Shown here: positions 11,793 through 22,824 of the stretch, in pieces | Layout: each line of letters starts with the position of its first letter | How positions within the stretch are numbered: the stretch's first letter is position 1 | Assembly: GCA_914767715.1 (NCBI GenBank) | Contig: OU612069.1 | Span: 14,321,387 to 14,381,386 of the forward strand | DNA: 60,000 nucleotides | Direction of reading: 5' to 3' | From: Membranipora membranacea | Lineage: Eukaryota; Bryozoa; Gymnolaemata; Cheilostomatida; Membraniporidae | Translations under genes and position numbers: made by a program | Notes under the pieces: model-generated | Databases searched by the model: none | Told to the model about the DNA's origin: nothing | Seen by the model: only the letters and a program-made list of their open reading frames with translations

Positions 11793-12475
11793 GCGCTTGA
11801 CACCTTCTCAGAACACCTTGACGCTAATGCTACCGACTACATAATGGGTATGTTCATTGAATTTACATCAGTGTTCAACACGTTATGCCCAGCAATTCTG
11901 ATAGAAAAATGATCGAGAAGCTCAAACAAACATCTCTTCACCCAAATCTGATTAGCCGGAACTTTAACTTTCTCATCAACCGCCAGCAGAAACCTAGTAC
12001 CAACCTCAACACATCACCATTCATCAGCTACAACATCTACAGGAAGCCCACAGGGCTGCGTCATCTCCCCTGTTCTGTTCTCAATATATCAGATCTAGAT
12101 CAGCTAGCGCCATTCAATAACAATATGCTTCTGTATGAATATGCTGACGACTTATTATTTCTCAAAAAACTAGCCCGAAACAAACTTTCAACTATGCAGC
12201 AAGAGATGACAACTCTGTACCAATGGTGCAATGATAACCATCTCATATTTAATATGAGCAAGACCAAAAAAAATCACCTAGTGTGCCGAGAAGCTGTCCA
12301 AAGCTCCCCTCCCACAACTAGCAGACACAGTAAAACACAGATTTGATACAAAATCCCTCAGAACGGTGGCCACCAACGCACCTAACCCTCTACTCTCCTT
12401 TGACACGTTACCATCTGGTCATTTTAAGTATCTACGCTACCGCATTAACCTTTTGAGTAAATCACTCTTTTAGTT
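11793..12475 (+). pseudogene. LINE reverse transcriptase relic with YADD box
   Basis: Fragment of a CR1/Jockey-like RT. At 11,840-11,885 one frame reads YIMGMFIEFTSVFNT, the first catalytic motif with Asp replaced by Glu. After a frameshift, 11,885-12,346 encodes a degenerate palm region with YEYADDLLFL intact and then LYQWCNDNHLIFNMSKTK, typical of sequence following YADD. The last 120 bp read, out of frame, as a C-terminal tail ending near 12,470. The PQGS motif is disrupted by frameshift around 12,050. Endonuclease and 5' half are missing. Inactive. Confidence 0.75.
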
Positions 12476-14848
12476 TATTTTCTACCTTTTTTTTGTATTT
12501 TTGTATTATATGTAAGCCACAAATCAATTTTATGCAATCATTAACAGTTTTAGACATCAGCATTTTTATTAACAATTTGTACAGCAGGCAAACAAGCTTT
12601 TCAACTCTCAATCACTTTGAGAGAATAAAGGCACATACAAAATCACACGCTAGTAGACTGCTATTGTAATTGTCATAAACCAATAAAATCAATAGAGCAT
12701 TTGAAAACCGTAAGAGGCCAGCATTCAATTTATGAAACTAGGCTAACCAGAGTTAAGATCTATTGTTTCATGAAAGTATTTAGCATAGGTTCTGAAATTG
12801 TTAGGGGAACAAAGAAAGATATGTACATATTCTTGCTGTTTTAAAGCTAGAGATGGAAACATGGAACTCCCTAGAGGTGTTTTAGCTGTCTTTCAAGATT
12901 TTTAACTCATTCACAGAACTAAATGCCTAGATAAACTCACAAGGAGAAAGTTTGGGTCTGAAAATTCTGTTACTCTAAATTGGAGGTGTATTATAAAACA
13001 CCATACATCAGCGTAGTATGAGATCCCCTTAATATTTTGTTGCAATTGGAGCGGGGAGTCCGGGGGGGGGGGGGCATCAGGTTTAGTTATTGGTAATTAT
13101 TGAAATTATGTTGATTCAATCGCCATCATACCATAATGATAAGGTATCTACAATAAAATTGCTGCCGCCTCACACTTGTATAGGGATGATGAGTCGATTA
13201 GGTTTTATCTTAATCTACATTTCAATCTACATTTTAGTCTACACCTCTCCTGGCAAAGAGGGGGGGGGGGCGTCAGGAAGGGGGGGGGCAAGAGTAAAGG
13301 GGGTGCAGACAAGTAACATCTGTGAATTATATAGAATAGAATATTAGATATGATTGAAGGTAGATCAGACTATAAGAGAGCAGGTAAAATGAATAGGCTT
13401 GAGATTAATCAAACTTATTAGACCTAGCACTGTCATGAAGATACTCGAGGGTACAATTAAAAATCATAAGTATAGTTGGATGAACAAGTCGGAAAGTGCT
13501 TGATGCTGCAACAAAACCTGCCAATCCTCCCCTCCCCCTAAAACCTCTCACAAACAGTTTCTGGCTTATACTTCATGTTTTTTGGTTAAGAAATAATACG
13601 CAAATTAAGTTGTGGTACACATACCTGATACTGGGCGGATCGGTAAGATCTGATATGACGTGGTGTGAAGTGCCGTCTGTTATGAGATCTTCACAGTTTG
13701 GTTATTCGGAATGGCTTTTCTATAATGGAAAGAGAAATGTAAAAAAACACATTCTTAAATTAAGGCTTTGAATCTAAATGCTAGACAAGTCATTATAACT
13801 TTTTAAAACAAAAGAAACCTGATCGACTACAGAATATTGAATAATCAACTGACCAGCATTTGATTTGAGAAATTAAGCTATCTGAGTTCAAATCCATTGT
13901 TACTCTCATATATTTAGCATAGGTTCTTACATTATTATGGGAAATGAAGAGGGCTATGAATTTGATTTTGATTTATGTATAACAGGAAAACGGAACTTTG
14001 ACTCAAACAGCCAAGAGTAGCACAAGGGCAGCGTTGACGCTGATGGAATATCGGCAGCTTTATCAAGTGTGGTGACTTGTGCTAGTTTTTTATTTTCATA
14101 TAACCTCATCCCCTGCAAAACTTAATCTCTAGATAAACCAATGTGAAGCGACATCGGGTCAACAAATTAGAAACTCTATAGATGGGTGACAGAAATGTAG
14201 ATGAATTAACCAAACCTAGCGATAGGAACATAATATAACATGGAGCCTCCTAGCGGTAATATCGGCCAAATTTCAAGCTTCTCAACTCGTTCATAGATCT
14301 AAACTTCTAGATAAACTCGCATGGAGCAAAATTGGGTCTGAAATTCAGTTCTCTATATGAGATTTTACAATGATCAGACTGCAAAAGTCTGGGGGGCTCA
14401 GACTATCTCTAGGTGTCAAGAGGTGGCAAGAGTTTGAGGTCTCAGACAAGTAAAATAAAGGCTTCAGATTAATCAAATTTATCAGAGCTATCGTAGTCAT
14501 AAAGATTTTACTTGGCAGTATGATTGATGGCTTCTCTAAAACAAGCAACAAAAATGTAACTGGCTGGTCGTTTTAGTTTTGTTTCAAATGATTTAATTCG
14601 AAATCAAACACTGTCATCAGCTAGACCAGCTTTTGTATTTGGTTCATACATAATAAACCATATCAGTTATCGAAACAGTTGATTATCAAAACCGTAATGG
14701 ACCAGCTTTCAAATGGTTAAACTTAGCTATTTTGAATTGAAATCCTTTGTTTTGATATAATTATTAAGAGTAGGTTCTGACATTGTAAGGGAAGCAAGCA
14801 AGACTATGCACTTATTCTCACTGCTGAAAGTTACTAGATTCAGCTTCC

Positions 14849-14991
14849 CAGCGTAATACAAGGGCAGCGTAATACAAGGGCAGCGTAATACAAGGGCAGC
14901 GTAATACAAGGGCAGCGTAATACAAGGGCAGCGTAATACAAGGGCAGCGTTATACAAGAGCAGTGTAATACAAGGGCAGCGTAATGCATGG
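14849..14991 (+). repeat. 16-bp minisatellite, about 9 copies
   Basis: Nine head-to-tail copies of CAGCGTAATACAAGGG. The first six are identical. The last ones vary (TTATAC, GAGCAGTG, GTAATGCATGG). Unit is unrelated to neighbouring repeats. Confidence 0.95.
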
Positions 14992-15787
14992 AATTTAGTT
15001 GATTAACAATTATTAAAGTGATGTATTTTGAAGTGTTTCTATTTCGTCAGCTCTGCAGAAGGTGTTGATTAGTGCTGTCTTTTTATTTTCATATAACAAG
15101 GACCCCCCCCCCCCCCAAAGGCCCTCCAGCTTGCATGATATGCAAACTCCTTCACAAATCGAAACATCTAGAAAAACCCGCATGCAGCAAACTTTGGTCA
15201 GATAATTTAGTACTTGAGATGCGATATCATTTACCTCAATATACTGGAAGGTGAATTAAAGTTGATACGACGCGCAGAGAGAAGCTGTCTGCTCAGGACT
15301 TCTCCACTGTTAAATTATACAACCGTGTGTTCAGAACCGCTTTTCTAAAATGTGCGACAGAAATATAATTTCACAGGACATTTAATTTTGTCATGTAACA
15401 TATGTGAGCTTGTTGTGAGTTTCAGCTGCCATATTATATTCAGGGACAATATTATAAAACCCAAGACTTTTTTGCATTAACTACTTGTACACCAACTTGT
15501 GTTGTGGGAGAAATATACACCCGAGGGTGCTGGGACGGTCAATAAGGAATGCAACCCACGAATACTGCTGTACCAATCGCCTGACCGTAAATAGCAATGA
15601 CTTTATAGTGGTATCAATTGCGGGCGAAAACAATAGGACCAAAAAAGTATGACAGAGGTGCTCGCTTCGTCAGACAAGAGGGCCATAATATCGAAAATTG
15701 TTGGATAAGGTTGAATTATATTGGATACATGAGAGATGATCATTAGGAAATGATAAATAAAGAAGATCAAAGGATAATTACAGTAGG

Positions 15788-16024
15788 AGTAGGAGGTAGC
15801 TCAGTTCGTTAGAGCGCCTACCCTATTATGCGCATGTGTTGGAGGTCTCGGTTCGAATCTCGCTGCAGTCTACTGACTACTGGGTCCAATTGACGCCCCA
15901 AGTGTGCTCCGACCTGCCTGCAAATCAAGATAAAATCGGCGCCGAATATGGCGGCCGCGTCTTTAAGGCACTGTATTTCTCAGTCTTAAAACCGAGACAG
16001 ACTTGTGATTTTAAGTCACATTAA
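15788..16024 (+). mobile_element. tRNA-headed SINE
   Basis: The head resembles a tRNA gene. A-box-like TAGCTCAGTTCG with the closing GAGC of a D-arm lies at 15,797-15,815. A B box, GGTTCGAATCT, lies at 15,850-15,860. These are the internal RNA polymerase III promoter elements. The downstream body (GTGTGCTCCGACCTGCCTGC, then GGCGCCGAATATGGCGGCC and CTTTAAGGCA) matches the bodies at 4950-5060 and 5890-6000. The acceptor stem does not pair well, so this is SINE rather than a functional tRNA gene. The family name is not known to me. Confidence 0.75.
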
Positions 16025-16035
16025 CCCACATTACT

Positions 16036-18278
16036 TTTTTCACCGTGACTTGCTGGTTTAACACAATCCAATCTATCTAATGATGCTGCTGCCGACATAA
16101 CCATCACACATTTCAATGCTCTAAAATTAAGCATAAAGTAAGATACTCTACTGCTTACCTGGATATTTTGGATGGTGAAAAGAAGTGAAGTGTGAGTTAT
16201 GAAGATATCTAGAACTTCTCTGCTAATCCACTGCGACAAAATATTCAGAACAAGCTTACCTGAGATGTTTAAAATGAATGGCTCGTTCTTGGATTAAGTT
16301 ATTGAATAACAAGTGACCAGCTTTTGGGTGCAAGCTTTGACGCAAGCAGTAACAAACCTGCTAGCGCTGCCTATTGTAGATTTTTATTTAGTTAACTACT
16401 GATCAATTCTCAAAACAATTGATAACCAGAAGCATAATGGAACAGCATTCAGTTTCAAAAACTAAATAAATGTATAGCCGAAATCAATATATTATACCCT
16501 TTTGTTCCTTGTTAAAAATAACTTAGCACAGGTGTTGGCATTATTAGGAGAACGGATAATGTTTTGCACTCAAATCCTGATGGGGTTTTGTCTAAAATGG
16601 TTGTCACTGTAAACATAACAAAAACAGGGGACAGCATTAATAACTGGGAAAAGTATGTAGTGCCACTGCTGTGGCTAAATTAAGATCGGGCTTATTTGAA
16701 TAACCTTCAACTGATGGGGTTGATATAACCACTTCATGTCTTTAACCACTGCCTATAAGAAAATTGGTGACATTGAGAATATCAACAACAGAAACAATAC
16801 AACAGGTAAATGGTGTAAAACGTGTTTGGCTCATTAACTTAAGGTTTGTCCCATTTATTAGCAGGATATGTCTCCTTTATGAAGCGAATGGATAGAGTTG
16901 ATAATTATTGTGTAAAGCCTAACAAACACTGCACAAGCAATCTGCCAACGCTGTACAATGCCCTCACAAGGTCAATCTATTTTATTTTCAGCTGGCTGAA
17001 AATTTAGTTATCTCCTCATGTCAAAAGAGGGCACAACTCCCGCATTTTTCGAGGAGCATGGGTCGCAGACAGTTTTCTACTCCAACTTGTACACGGTTTG
17101 AATGAATTGTTTCCTCTTTTAAAACATATGAACATGAATGTCTACCCGCGCTTGGAATCGGACTTGAATCTCATAGATCACAACTCTGTACTCTTTAGAC
17201 CAATCATGGCTGCTTGTGACTCTTAGTTGCTGATGTCGTTCACCCATACCGGTTAGCTTCAAAGTAAACACTAGATAATTAAAACTTTTCTGATTTTATT
17301 TTGACAGTCAGAGTGTCAGTTAACCTGATTCAATTGCAGTTGCAATAATAGAATAATACAAGCTTCATGTTTTCTCTTGGACGGAGTTAACATATATTAG
17401 CAGCAACTAAAATATACCGTTTGGCTTAATTCTGGTTAGAGTAGTAAGAATTCATCTATTGGCAAAATAACTACAGGAAGGATAGGCTTATAATAGTAGG
17501 TAGCTTTCACCCCTTGTAAATTCCGATTCATCCCTTATCACCTAACCTAATTGAAATGGATTTGCCCGTCTTCTGTCACGCCGGTTTTGAGGCTTCTCTA
17601 CCCTCACAAACTTGATCAAACCTGATTTAACTAGATAATCACTTATGGTGAGGCCAGCACACAGCCATACTCATAAAACTACTCATTCCTTTTCTCATGA
17701 TTTGAGCCTCATACCGCAACTATAAGTACTTTGCGTAGCGTTTATTTAGTATTTTATTGGATTTCATTCATACATTCCGACATGTTGAAAATGACAGAAT
17801 TTAAAATTACAAACTGAGATTTCACAATATAAACCCAACTGTTGTTATGGCAAATAATAGACAATTGGAAAATATGAAACCATCTAAGCACAAATAATAG
17901 ACAATTAATTTCCACACCAAAACACAGCTATGAAACATAATATTTTATATATATTTCATATAACACGAAAAAATTGTAATTCATAGACAAGGGATAGCTA
18001 TAATAGTGTTTCTGGAATTATTTTACAAATTAATAGACTCACTGCCATTCAATCGCTCAGTCAACCATACAATCGATTCCTGGACATGCAGGTTGCCAGG
18101 TTTATACTACATAACTAACTTTTTAACCGCCCTTTGCTCAATGAGCCAAATGGAATGCTTGTACCGTAATCATGACCTAGGTTAAGAAATGCAGCCGCAT
18201 ATTTCATACCCCAGATTGGATGGTATTTTTAGGCCTTCACTGGACTTTTGATGAATTGGTTTGAGAGCTGGACAATAT
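16036..18278. other. No gene recognised; tRNA-like relic and short shared motif
   Basis: No supported exon. A minus-strand tRNA-like stretch at about 17,150-17,225 has CATGATTGG and a B-box-like GATTCAAGTCC and is probably an old SINE head. A 45-bp element ending GAGGGCACAACTCC at 17,005-17,045 recurs at 44.9 kb and throughout the 20-37 kb array. Confidence 0.45.
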
Positions 18279-18371
18279 CTACCGTTTCTTATGTTGTGAT
18301 GCAGCTTTGATCTTCTGAGCAGATTTCTTACGTCTTTTGGACTGATCTTGTTTATTCTGCACTGGTATACA
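18279..18371 (-). CDS. Last coding exon: basic Lys/Arg-rich tail
   Basis: Starts after an acceptor TTATTGTAG and encodes 30 residues, CIPVQNKQDQ followed by a tail rich in Lys, Arg, Gln and Ser (KRRKK, HKKR), then TAG. Starts in phase 0, matching the end of the exon at 19,481. The basic composition suggests nuclear or nucleic-acid association, by inference only. The short exon lies in unduplicated sequence. Confidence 0.55.
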   Translation of the reverse strand, partial: CIPVQNKQDQSKRRKKSAQKIKAASQHKKR

Positions 18372-21300
18372 CTACAATAAAGGTATCATCATAAGAGGGT
18401 CTGATTCAGGAAGGAACTTTGTGTTGGTACGCAAAAATATGCGTTCAACTTTATTTTATATCTTATTCTCTATTTACAAAGTTTTCCCCTATGACCATAA
18501 AACTCTCCAACAGAATATAGGCATATAATAATGGTTCATGATGGTTCTGTATTATTGGTGTAAATTTTAAGCCCTCCCACATGCATATGCAGTAAGACAT
18601 TCAATGATCAAAACAACAGGACAGTAAGGCTTTTTGTGGCATTTTTGTGGTAGCCTAGCAATGCTTGCCACCATGGAGTTTTGTTCACTTAACCATAGTT
18701 GAGGCTCCATATAAATTATCAATACTTGTGCATCTACTAACCTGTTTAAAGCAGAAAGTTTCCAGCTGTTTTGTAGAACATTTTATTTTAGCTGATCTGA
18801 TCAGATCGATTAATTCAGACCTCTGTATCATCTGTAAATAAGTCCAATTATAGTCACAGTTAAAGTGTACAAAGGAGATCACAGCCATATCAGGTAACAG
18901 GACCATATGCTTTGATCTCTTGATAAAACTGAGAGGATAGTGGGGAAAGGAGAAGCTACCATGCTGGAACTGATGGTTCATATTTGAAACTTTTGTAATC
19001 AAAGCACATATGAAAAGGTTATTCAGACAATCTGGTATAACAGTAATACACTAGCGCTGGACTATGTAAGCTTCAGTAAACAATAAACATGTATACTGTG
19101 TGGTAATGGTGGAATAAAAAGTGGTACACGACTATGACCATGATTATCATGTTTGCTTTTTGATGCAATCAACGAAATGGTTAGGCAGGCTCCTGGTGCT
19201 GTAAGAGTCATGCTAGTCCAAGTCCAATTGAGGGCATTTTTGATTGTTTGTTCCTGCCCCCAGCACTATCAGGTGATCAAATCCCTTTCAATGTCAGGCT
19301 AATGGTTCCAAAGAAGGATCACAAAATTTGAGCGAAATTTAACCAGATAGTTTAAATTTTGCTTATTTTTTGAGTTGCCTCCCCTGACTAAACGGCTGTA
19401 GAAACTTTAAATAAAAGCGAGTCAACATCAATATTCTTTGGCGAGTCAACCTAGTGTTAAAAACAAGATGATATAACTACCTGATAAGTAAGCATTCTGT
19501 TATAGAGCTCCTCGTGACCTTGAACTAGTTGTCTCAACATCAACTCAAGGTCATCAGGAGTTATCAGTTCACTGGTATCAGTGTCCGATTCCGAAGAACT
19601 AAAATTTAGAAAATGTAGAATCAAATGATTTGCTAACATGCTAGGATTCGGGGTCTCTCACTATGTGAATCGGAAGGTGGATTTATAGGGTTAGGGGTTG
19701 GATTCTGTTTTATCAGTAAGCAAATTTCAGATAAAAATCCCTGTACCTTACCATCTACGTCTTCAATAGATAAAAATTGTGTGATTTGAAACATTACAAG
19801 ATACAACACCAACAGATAATATTTAGTTTCCAGGCAAAAATAATGAAATATAGAGGCTGTTTTTTCTTTAATTAAGGGAACACCAGTCCACGGGATTCTG
19901 ATGCCAAGAAAACCAACAAAGTAAAATGTGTCACCTTCACACCTCTTGACAAGACAACCCTAAGATCTAACCAGCTTTGAATTATCAATACCATGCCATA
20001 TGTATGGAGATGGAGTAAAATCCGAATTAAACGATAAGTTGTTTGTTTATCAGAAGAATTAAGTTTAACATACAACCTCAGCTGGTCACGCCACATGACC
20101 AGTGGATGGGGAGCAAGGCAAATGGACCAAACATGGTCTAGCATAGCTGGTAGTAGCATTTCATTATCAACCACTTTCCCAAGTTTATTACATAATTCTA
20201 ATATCCATCCTGTAATATGTTGATAGCAATGAAAGTACAGCACATGAGTGGAAAAAAAAGATAAAAATGAGTCGAAGCTACATTATTACATAACAAAATT
20301 AAACTCTTGGTGGCTCCACACCTAAATGGCCGGTATTAATCTACCTATATCAGGCTTATTATAGCTATGTATGATTACGACTCGTCTCTACAATTCAGCT
20401 CACCAAACTGTAGTGCTAGCTAACAAACATAACTCTACTAGTTCATATTTACTCCTCCTATATTGTAGTATGCTGTAGACTGAATCAGACATCTTGACTG
20501 GGGAGTAGGTTGTGAACTGTCAAGGCCTATATGTAACTAATCTCTACATAACACTGACCTTAGCAGTCCCTGATTATTGTTCAGAAGCCTTCTAGTGTAG
20601 AGAATCTGGGGTTATTAAACCACAGTGTCGTAACAGCTAGGTCTCCTGAACGATTTATGGCATAATTCCAACACATAATGGTAATAGATCGATTTTCTTC
20701 CAGCAGCAAATGCTGATTTGATAGCTCATTATCATAGAATTATGAAATACCAGAGAACTCTTATATATAAAGGAGAGAAAATGATTTTTCTCATAGATCT
20801 TGCTTGGATGGAATATTCCCCAGTTACTGGTTATGAACAATATACCATTCATACAATTGGGATGAGGTCCAGTTGTTGCCATCTCATGTGATGTTGGTGC
20901 TAACCAAACTGTACTATTACTCAAAAATTCAAATTCAAAATTCATAGCCTTGTCACACATAGGTATTCATTATGAATAAAAAACAAGCATGACATGGCTA
21001 GGTAACATGTATTTGTATATTTTCCATAACCATCACATGATCGGAGTTGTGCCCTCTTCTATCGTGTCGGGACAACTTGCAGGGATGACCTATATCAATG
21101 AGTGATATAGTAGTAATCATAGTATTTACATACCTATAGAAACAAAAATAAAAACTGTACTTAATAATACACATTTTACTGACAACTATTTCTGTTGACA
21201 AACACATGATCGGGAAAGTAAAATTGACGGTAAAATATTAAATAGAAATTACGATCTTATATTTGGATAATCACATCAATCGATAAGGTTATGAAATTTC

Positions 21301-22134
21301 GTTTTAATAAGGAGGGGATTGGGTGTGACCTCATCTTGCAGTGATAAAAAGTTGTCCAACACTTATATTCAAAAGTTCCCAACTGCCAATTTCCTATAAA
21401 TATGGCCTGGCTGCCAGCTATCTGAAACCTTATCGAATTGTTAAAAAATTAGTTGAAGACTGTAGTTGCCTATAATTCCTTTTGCGTACCGCAATTCTAA
21501 CATCAGAATATTCTCAGTGTAAAGGATGGGAGGTCATTGTATGCATTACATATCACATGAATAAGGAAATTTGCAAAAAAAATCTCTGAAAGAGATTCTA
21601 TGAGTTAAAGAGATTTAAAGATCCACCTTTGGTTTTCTTTTGTTACATAATCCAATGAAAATTTATTATCTGAGTAAAGTATAGATGACAGATCATCTTT
21701 CCTTTACAAACTCAAAAATTGGCAGTAATTTATGTTGCATCCTTGTTTTTATATGATTTGGTGGTATGTGAAAAGCTGACAGAATAGTACCTGTCTTAAT
21801 TTGTCTAAACATAATTTGCTGCTTTTGTGAGCTGGTATAGAAAAATATACTGGCTAAACTACTACTAATGATAAACTAAAGAGTACTGGACATGTGGTCA
21901 TATTAGTCTCTCTAACTTGGTGATGAGTTTAACTAATAAAATAAAACATACTAACATATATATGTCATTGATTCCGCTAGTGATGAGCTTTTGAATTTTC
22001 ATTTTACCTAAAAGAGTATTGTATGTGACCTCGTCCGTGTAGTATCTTGCAGTGATGTGGAGTTGTCCAACACATCTATATTCAATAGTTCGCAACTGCC
22101 AATTTCATATATATATCTCTGGCCTGCCAGCTGT
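18279..22134 (-). CDS. 3' part of a multi-exon host gene, function unknown
   Basis: Gene model from splice borders and phase, not from homology. Exons in coding order: 22,134-22,008 (weak), 20,908-20,846, 20,209-20,074, 19,598-19,481, 18,371-18,279. Each junction has AG before and GT after, and all phases agree (1, 1, 2, 0), giving one frame to a TAG stop at 18,279. The product ends with an acidic Ser/Asp stretch, a Leu-rich helix-like segment and a Lys/Arg-rich basic tail that could be a nuclear signal. I do not recognise the family. The upstream exons fall inside the 20-37 kb duplication mosaic; only the copy nearest the last exons is intact. The N-terminal part is not located. Confidence 0.55.
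19481..19598 (-). CDS. Internal exon: acidic and Leu-rich segment
   Basis: Acceptor CTAAATTTTAG and donor CAG|GTAGTT bound 118 bp: one base completing a codon plus 39 codons. The product starts SSESDTDTSELITPDDLE and continues with a Leu/Gln/Glu-rich, probably helical, stretch ending MLTYQ. No stop interrupts the frame. Unduplicated in this window. The unbroken frame and two good splice sites are the evidence; family unknown. Confidence 0.6.
20074..20209 (-). CDS. Internal exon duplicated in the array
   Basis: Acceptor ATATTACAG and donor GTATGT frame 136 bp (2 bases, 44 codons, 2 bases). The translation runs from WILELCNKLGK to MWRDQLR, hydrophobic with a Trp/Cys/His-containing centre (DHVWSICLAPHP). 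The exon is copied at 27,313-27,440 (open but cut off after the DQ codons) and 31,252-31,372 (7-bp deletion, frameshift). Only this copy keeps its donor and the phase needed for the 19,598 exon, so it is the likely functional one. Confidence 0.55.
20846..20908 (-). CDS. 63-bp exon duplicated in the array
   Basis: Acceptor AGTACAG and donor ATG|GTATAT enclose 63 bp (2 bases, 20 codons, 1 base) encoding WLAPTSHEMATTGPHPNCMN. The polypyrimidine tract is poor. Copies at about 28,092-28,154 and 32,035-32,101 have TGA in place of the TGG codon. The first has also lost the acceptor AG and the second the donor GT. Loss of coding features only in the other copies argues that this one is under constraint, or was until recently. 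Confidence 0.45.
22008..22134 (-). CDS. Candidate upstream exon, carries an in-frame TGA
   Basis: 127 bp between acceptor AAAACTTCAG and donor TTTTAG|GTAAAA. The frame encodes EYRCVGQLHITARYYTDEV in its second half and ends in the phase required by the 63-bp exon. A TGA near its start (TATATATGAAAT) breaks the frame, whereas the direct copy at 33,407-33,533 reads AGA there and is fully open. Related copies occur at 21.34-21.43, 24.74-24.83, 28.86-28.96 and 32.64-32.74 kb. Either the real exon starts further in, or this copy is dead. Confidence 0.3.
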
Positions 22135-22466
22135 CTGAAGTTTTTTTGAACAAACAAAAATAAGTCAACAACAGTAGTTGCCTAGAATACCAACAGGTAA
22201 CAAATATATTATTACAGTTACAGTTACAAATTTCAATGAATTAGGTCATGACTTGTGTGGGAGCCGATATATGAAACCAAAGAAAATCAGCTAGACCGTT
22301 TAATCTATTGAACGCCCAGACAAGGCACAATATCCAGAGAAATGGACATTATCACATGTAGTGCTACTAACATTATTGCAAAAATTTTATAGTCTGAAAT
22401 AAACTTTCTCTGCTCAAATTTAAATGCGATACGCAATTGCGCACTAACAGCTATTTAATTCTCTTT

Positions 22467-22516
22467 CTTCCACACATACACACATACACACACACATACA
22501 CATACACACATACACT
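22467..22516 (+). repeat. CACATA microsatellite
   Basis: Imperfect run of CACATACACA units, present in unit U1 and absent at the matching place (about 33,835) in its direct copy. Confidence 0.9.
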
Positions 22517-22824
22517 GATTTATGTAGGCATTCCCTCATCAGACAGGCCAAGTAGAAGAAATAGCTGGAGGCTCATCTGATTAATGATCCAATCGTGGGC
22601 AGAGGAGTATGAATAGTTATTTCTCCTGCTGATGGATATCAGGGATGATTCATAGTCACCTTTAATTGTTTACTGATTATCAGGGAATGTCTGCACAAAG
22701 AAAACACAGCATTGCTGTGCAGATAAGTTTTTAGAGCTTTTATTGGAGAGGTATGCACTCGAAGGTCCTAGGGTTCGAACAATTAACCTTTGAAAGCCCC
22801 CCCCCCCCCAGTAGGATGATGTTG

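Larger units (their letters stand above)
9540..16500 (+). repeat. Diverged tandem array of about 1-3 kb units
   Basis: Related blocks recur in the same order and orientation. GACGTGGTGTGAAGTGCC-type blocks lie at about 9550, 10,740, 13,655 and (weak) 15,265. ATTTAGCATAGGTTCTGA-type blocks lie at about 9960, 10,995, 12,780, 13,915 and (weak) 14,765 and 16,525. Blocks with ATCTACATTTTAATCTACA followed by a long G-run lie near 10,320 and 13,220. The largest visible period is about 2.8-2.9 kb (10,741 to 13,659). Copies are heavily diverged, and insertions (hairpin element, LINE relic, SINE) sit between them. No gene is supported inside. Confidence 0.75.
20074..22812 (+). repeat. Segmental duplication unit U1
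   Basis: Direct copy of 31,252-34,160, offset about 11.2 kb, matching almost continuously; examples are the blocks at 20,407/31,590, 21,000/32,180 and 22,560/33,880. It contains the exons of the unknown minus-strand gene. It also holds a CACATA-type microsatellite (about 22,467-22,516) that the partner lacks. It ends in a C-run next to CAGTAGGA. Confidence 0.85.

Noticed and set aside
14849-14991. CRISPR-like array
   Set aside because: Units are directly contiguous 16-mers with no spacers, in eukaryotic sequence.
15656-15680. GTGCTCGCTTCG resembles the start of U6 snRNA
   Set aside because: Only 12 bases match; nothing resembling the rest of U6 follows.
19872-20243. A single 123-codon minus-strand gene
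   Set aside because: The open frame runs over good acceptor and donor sites; the part between them joins other exons in phase, so the longer frame is exon plus intron.
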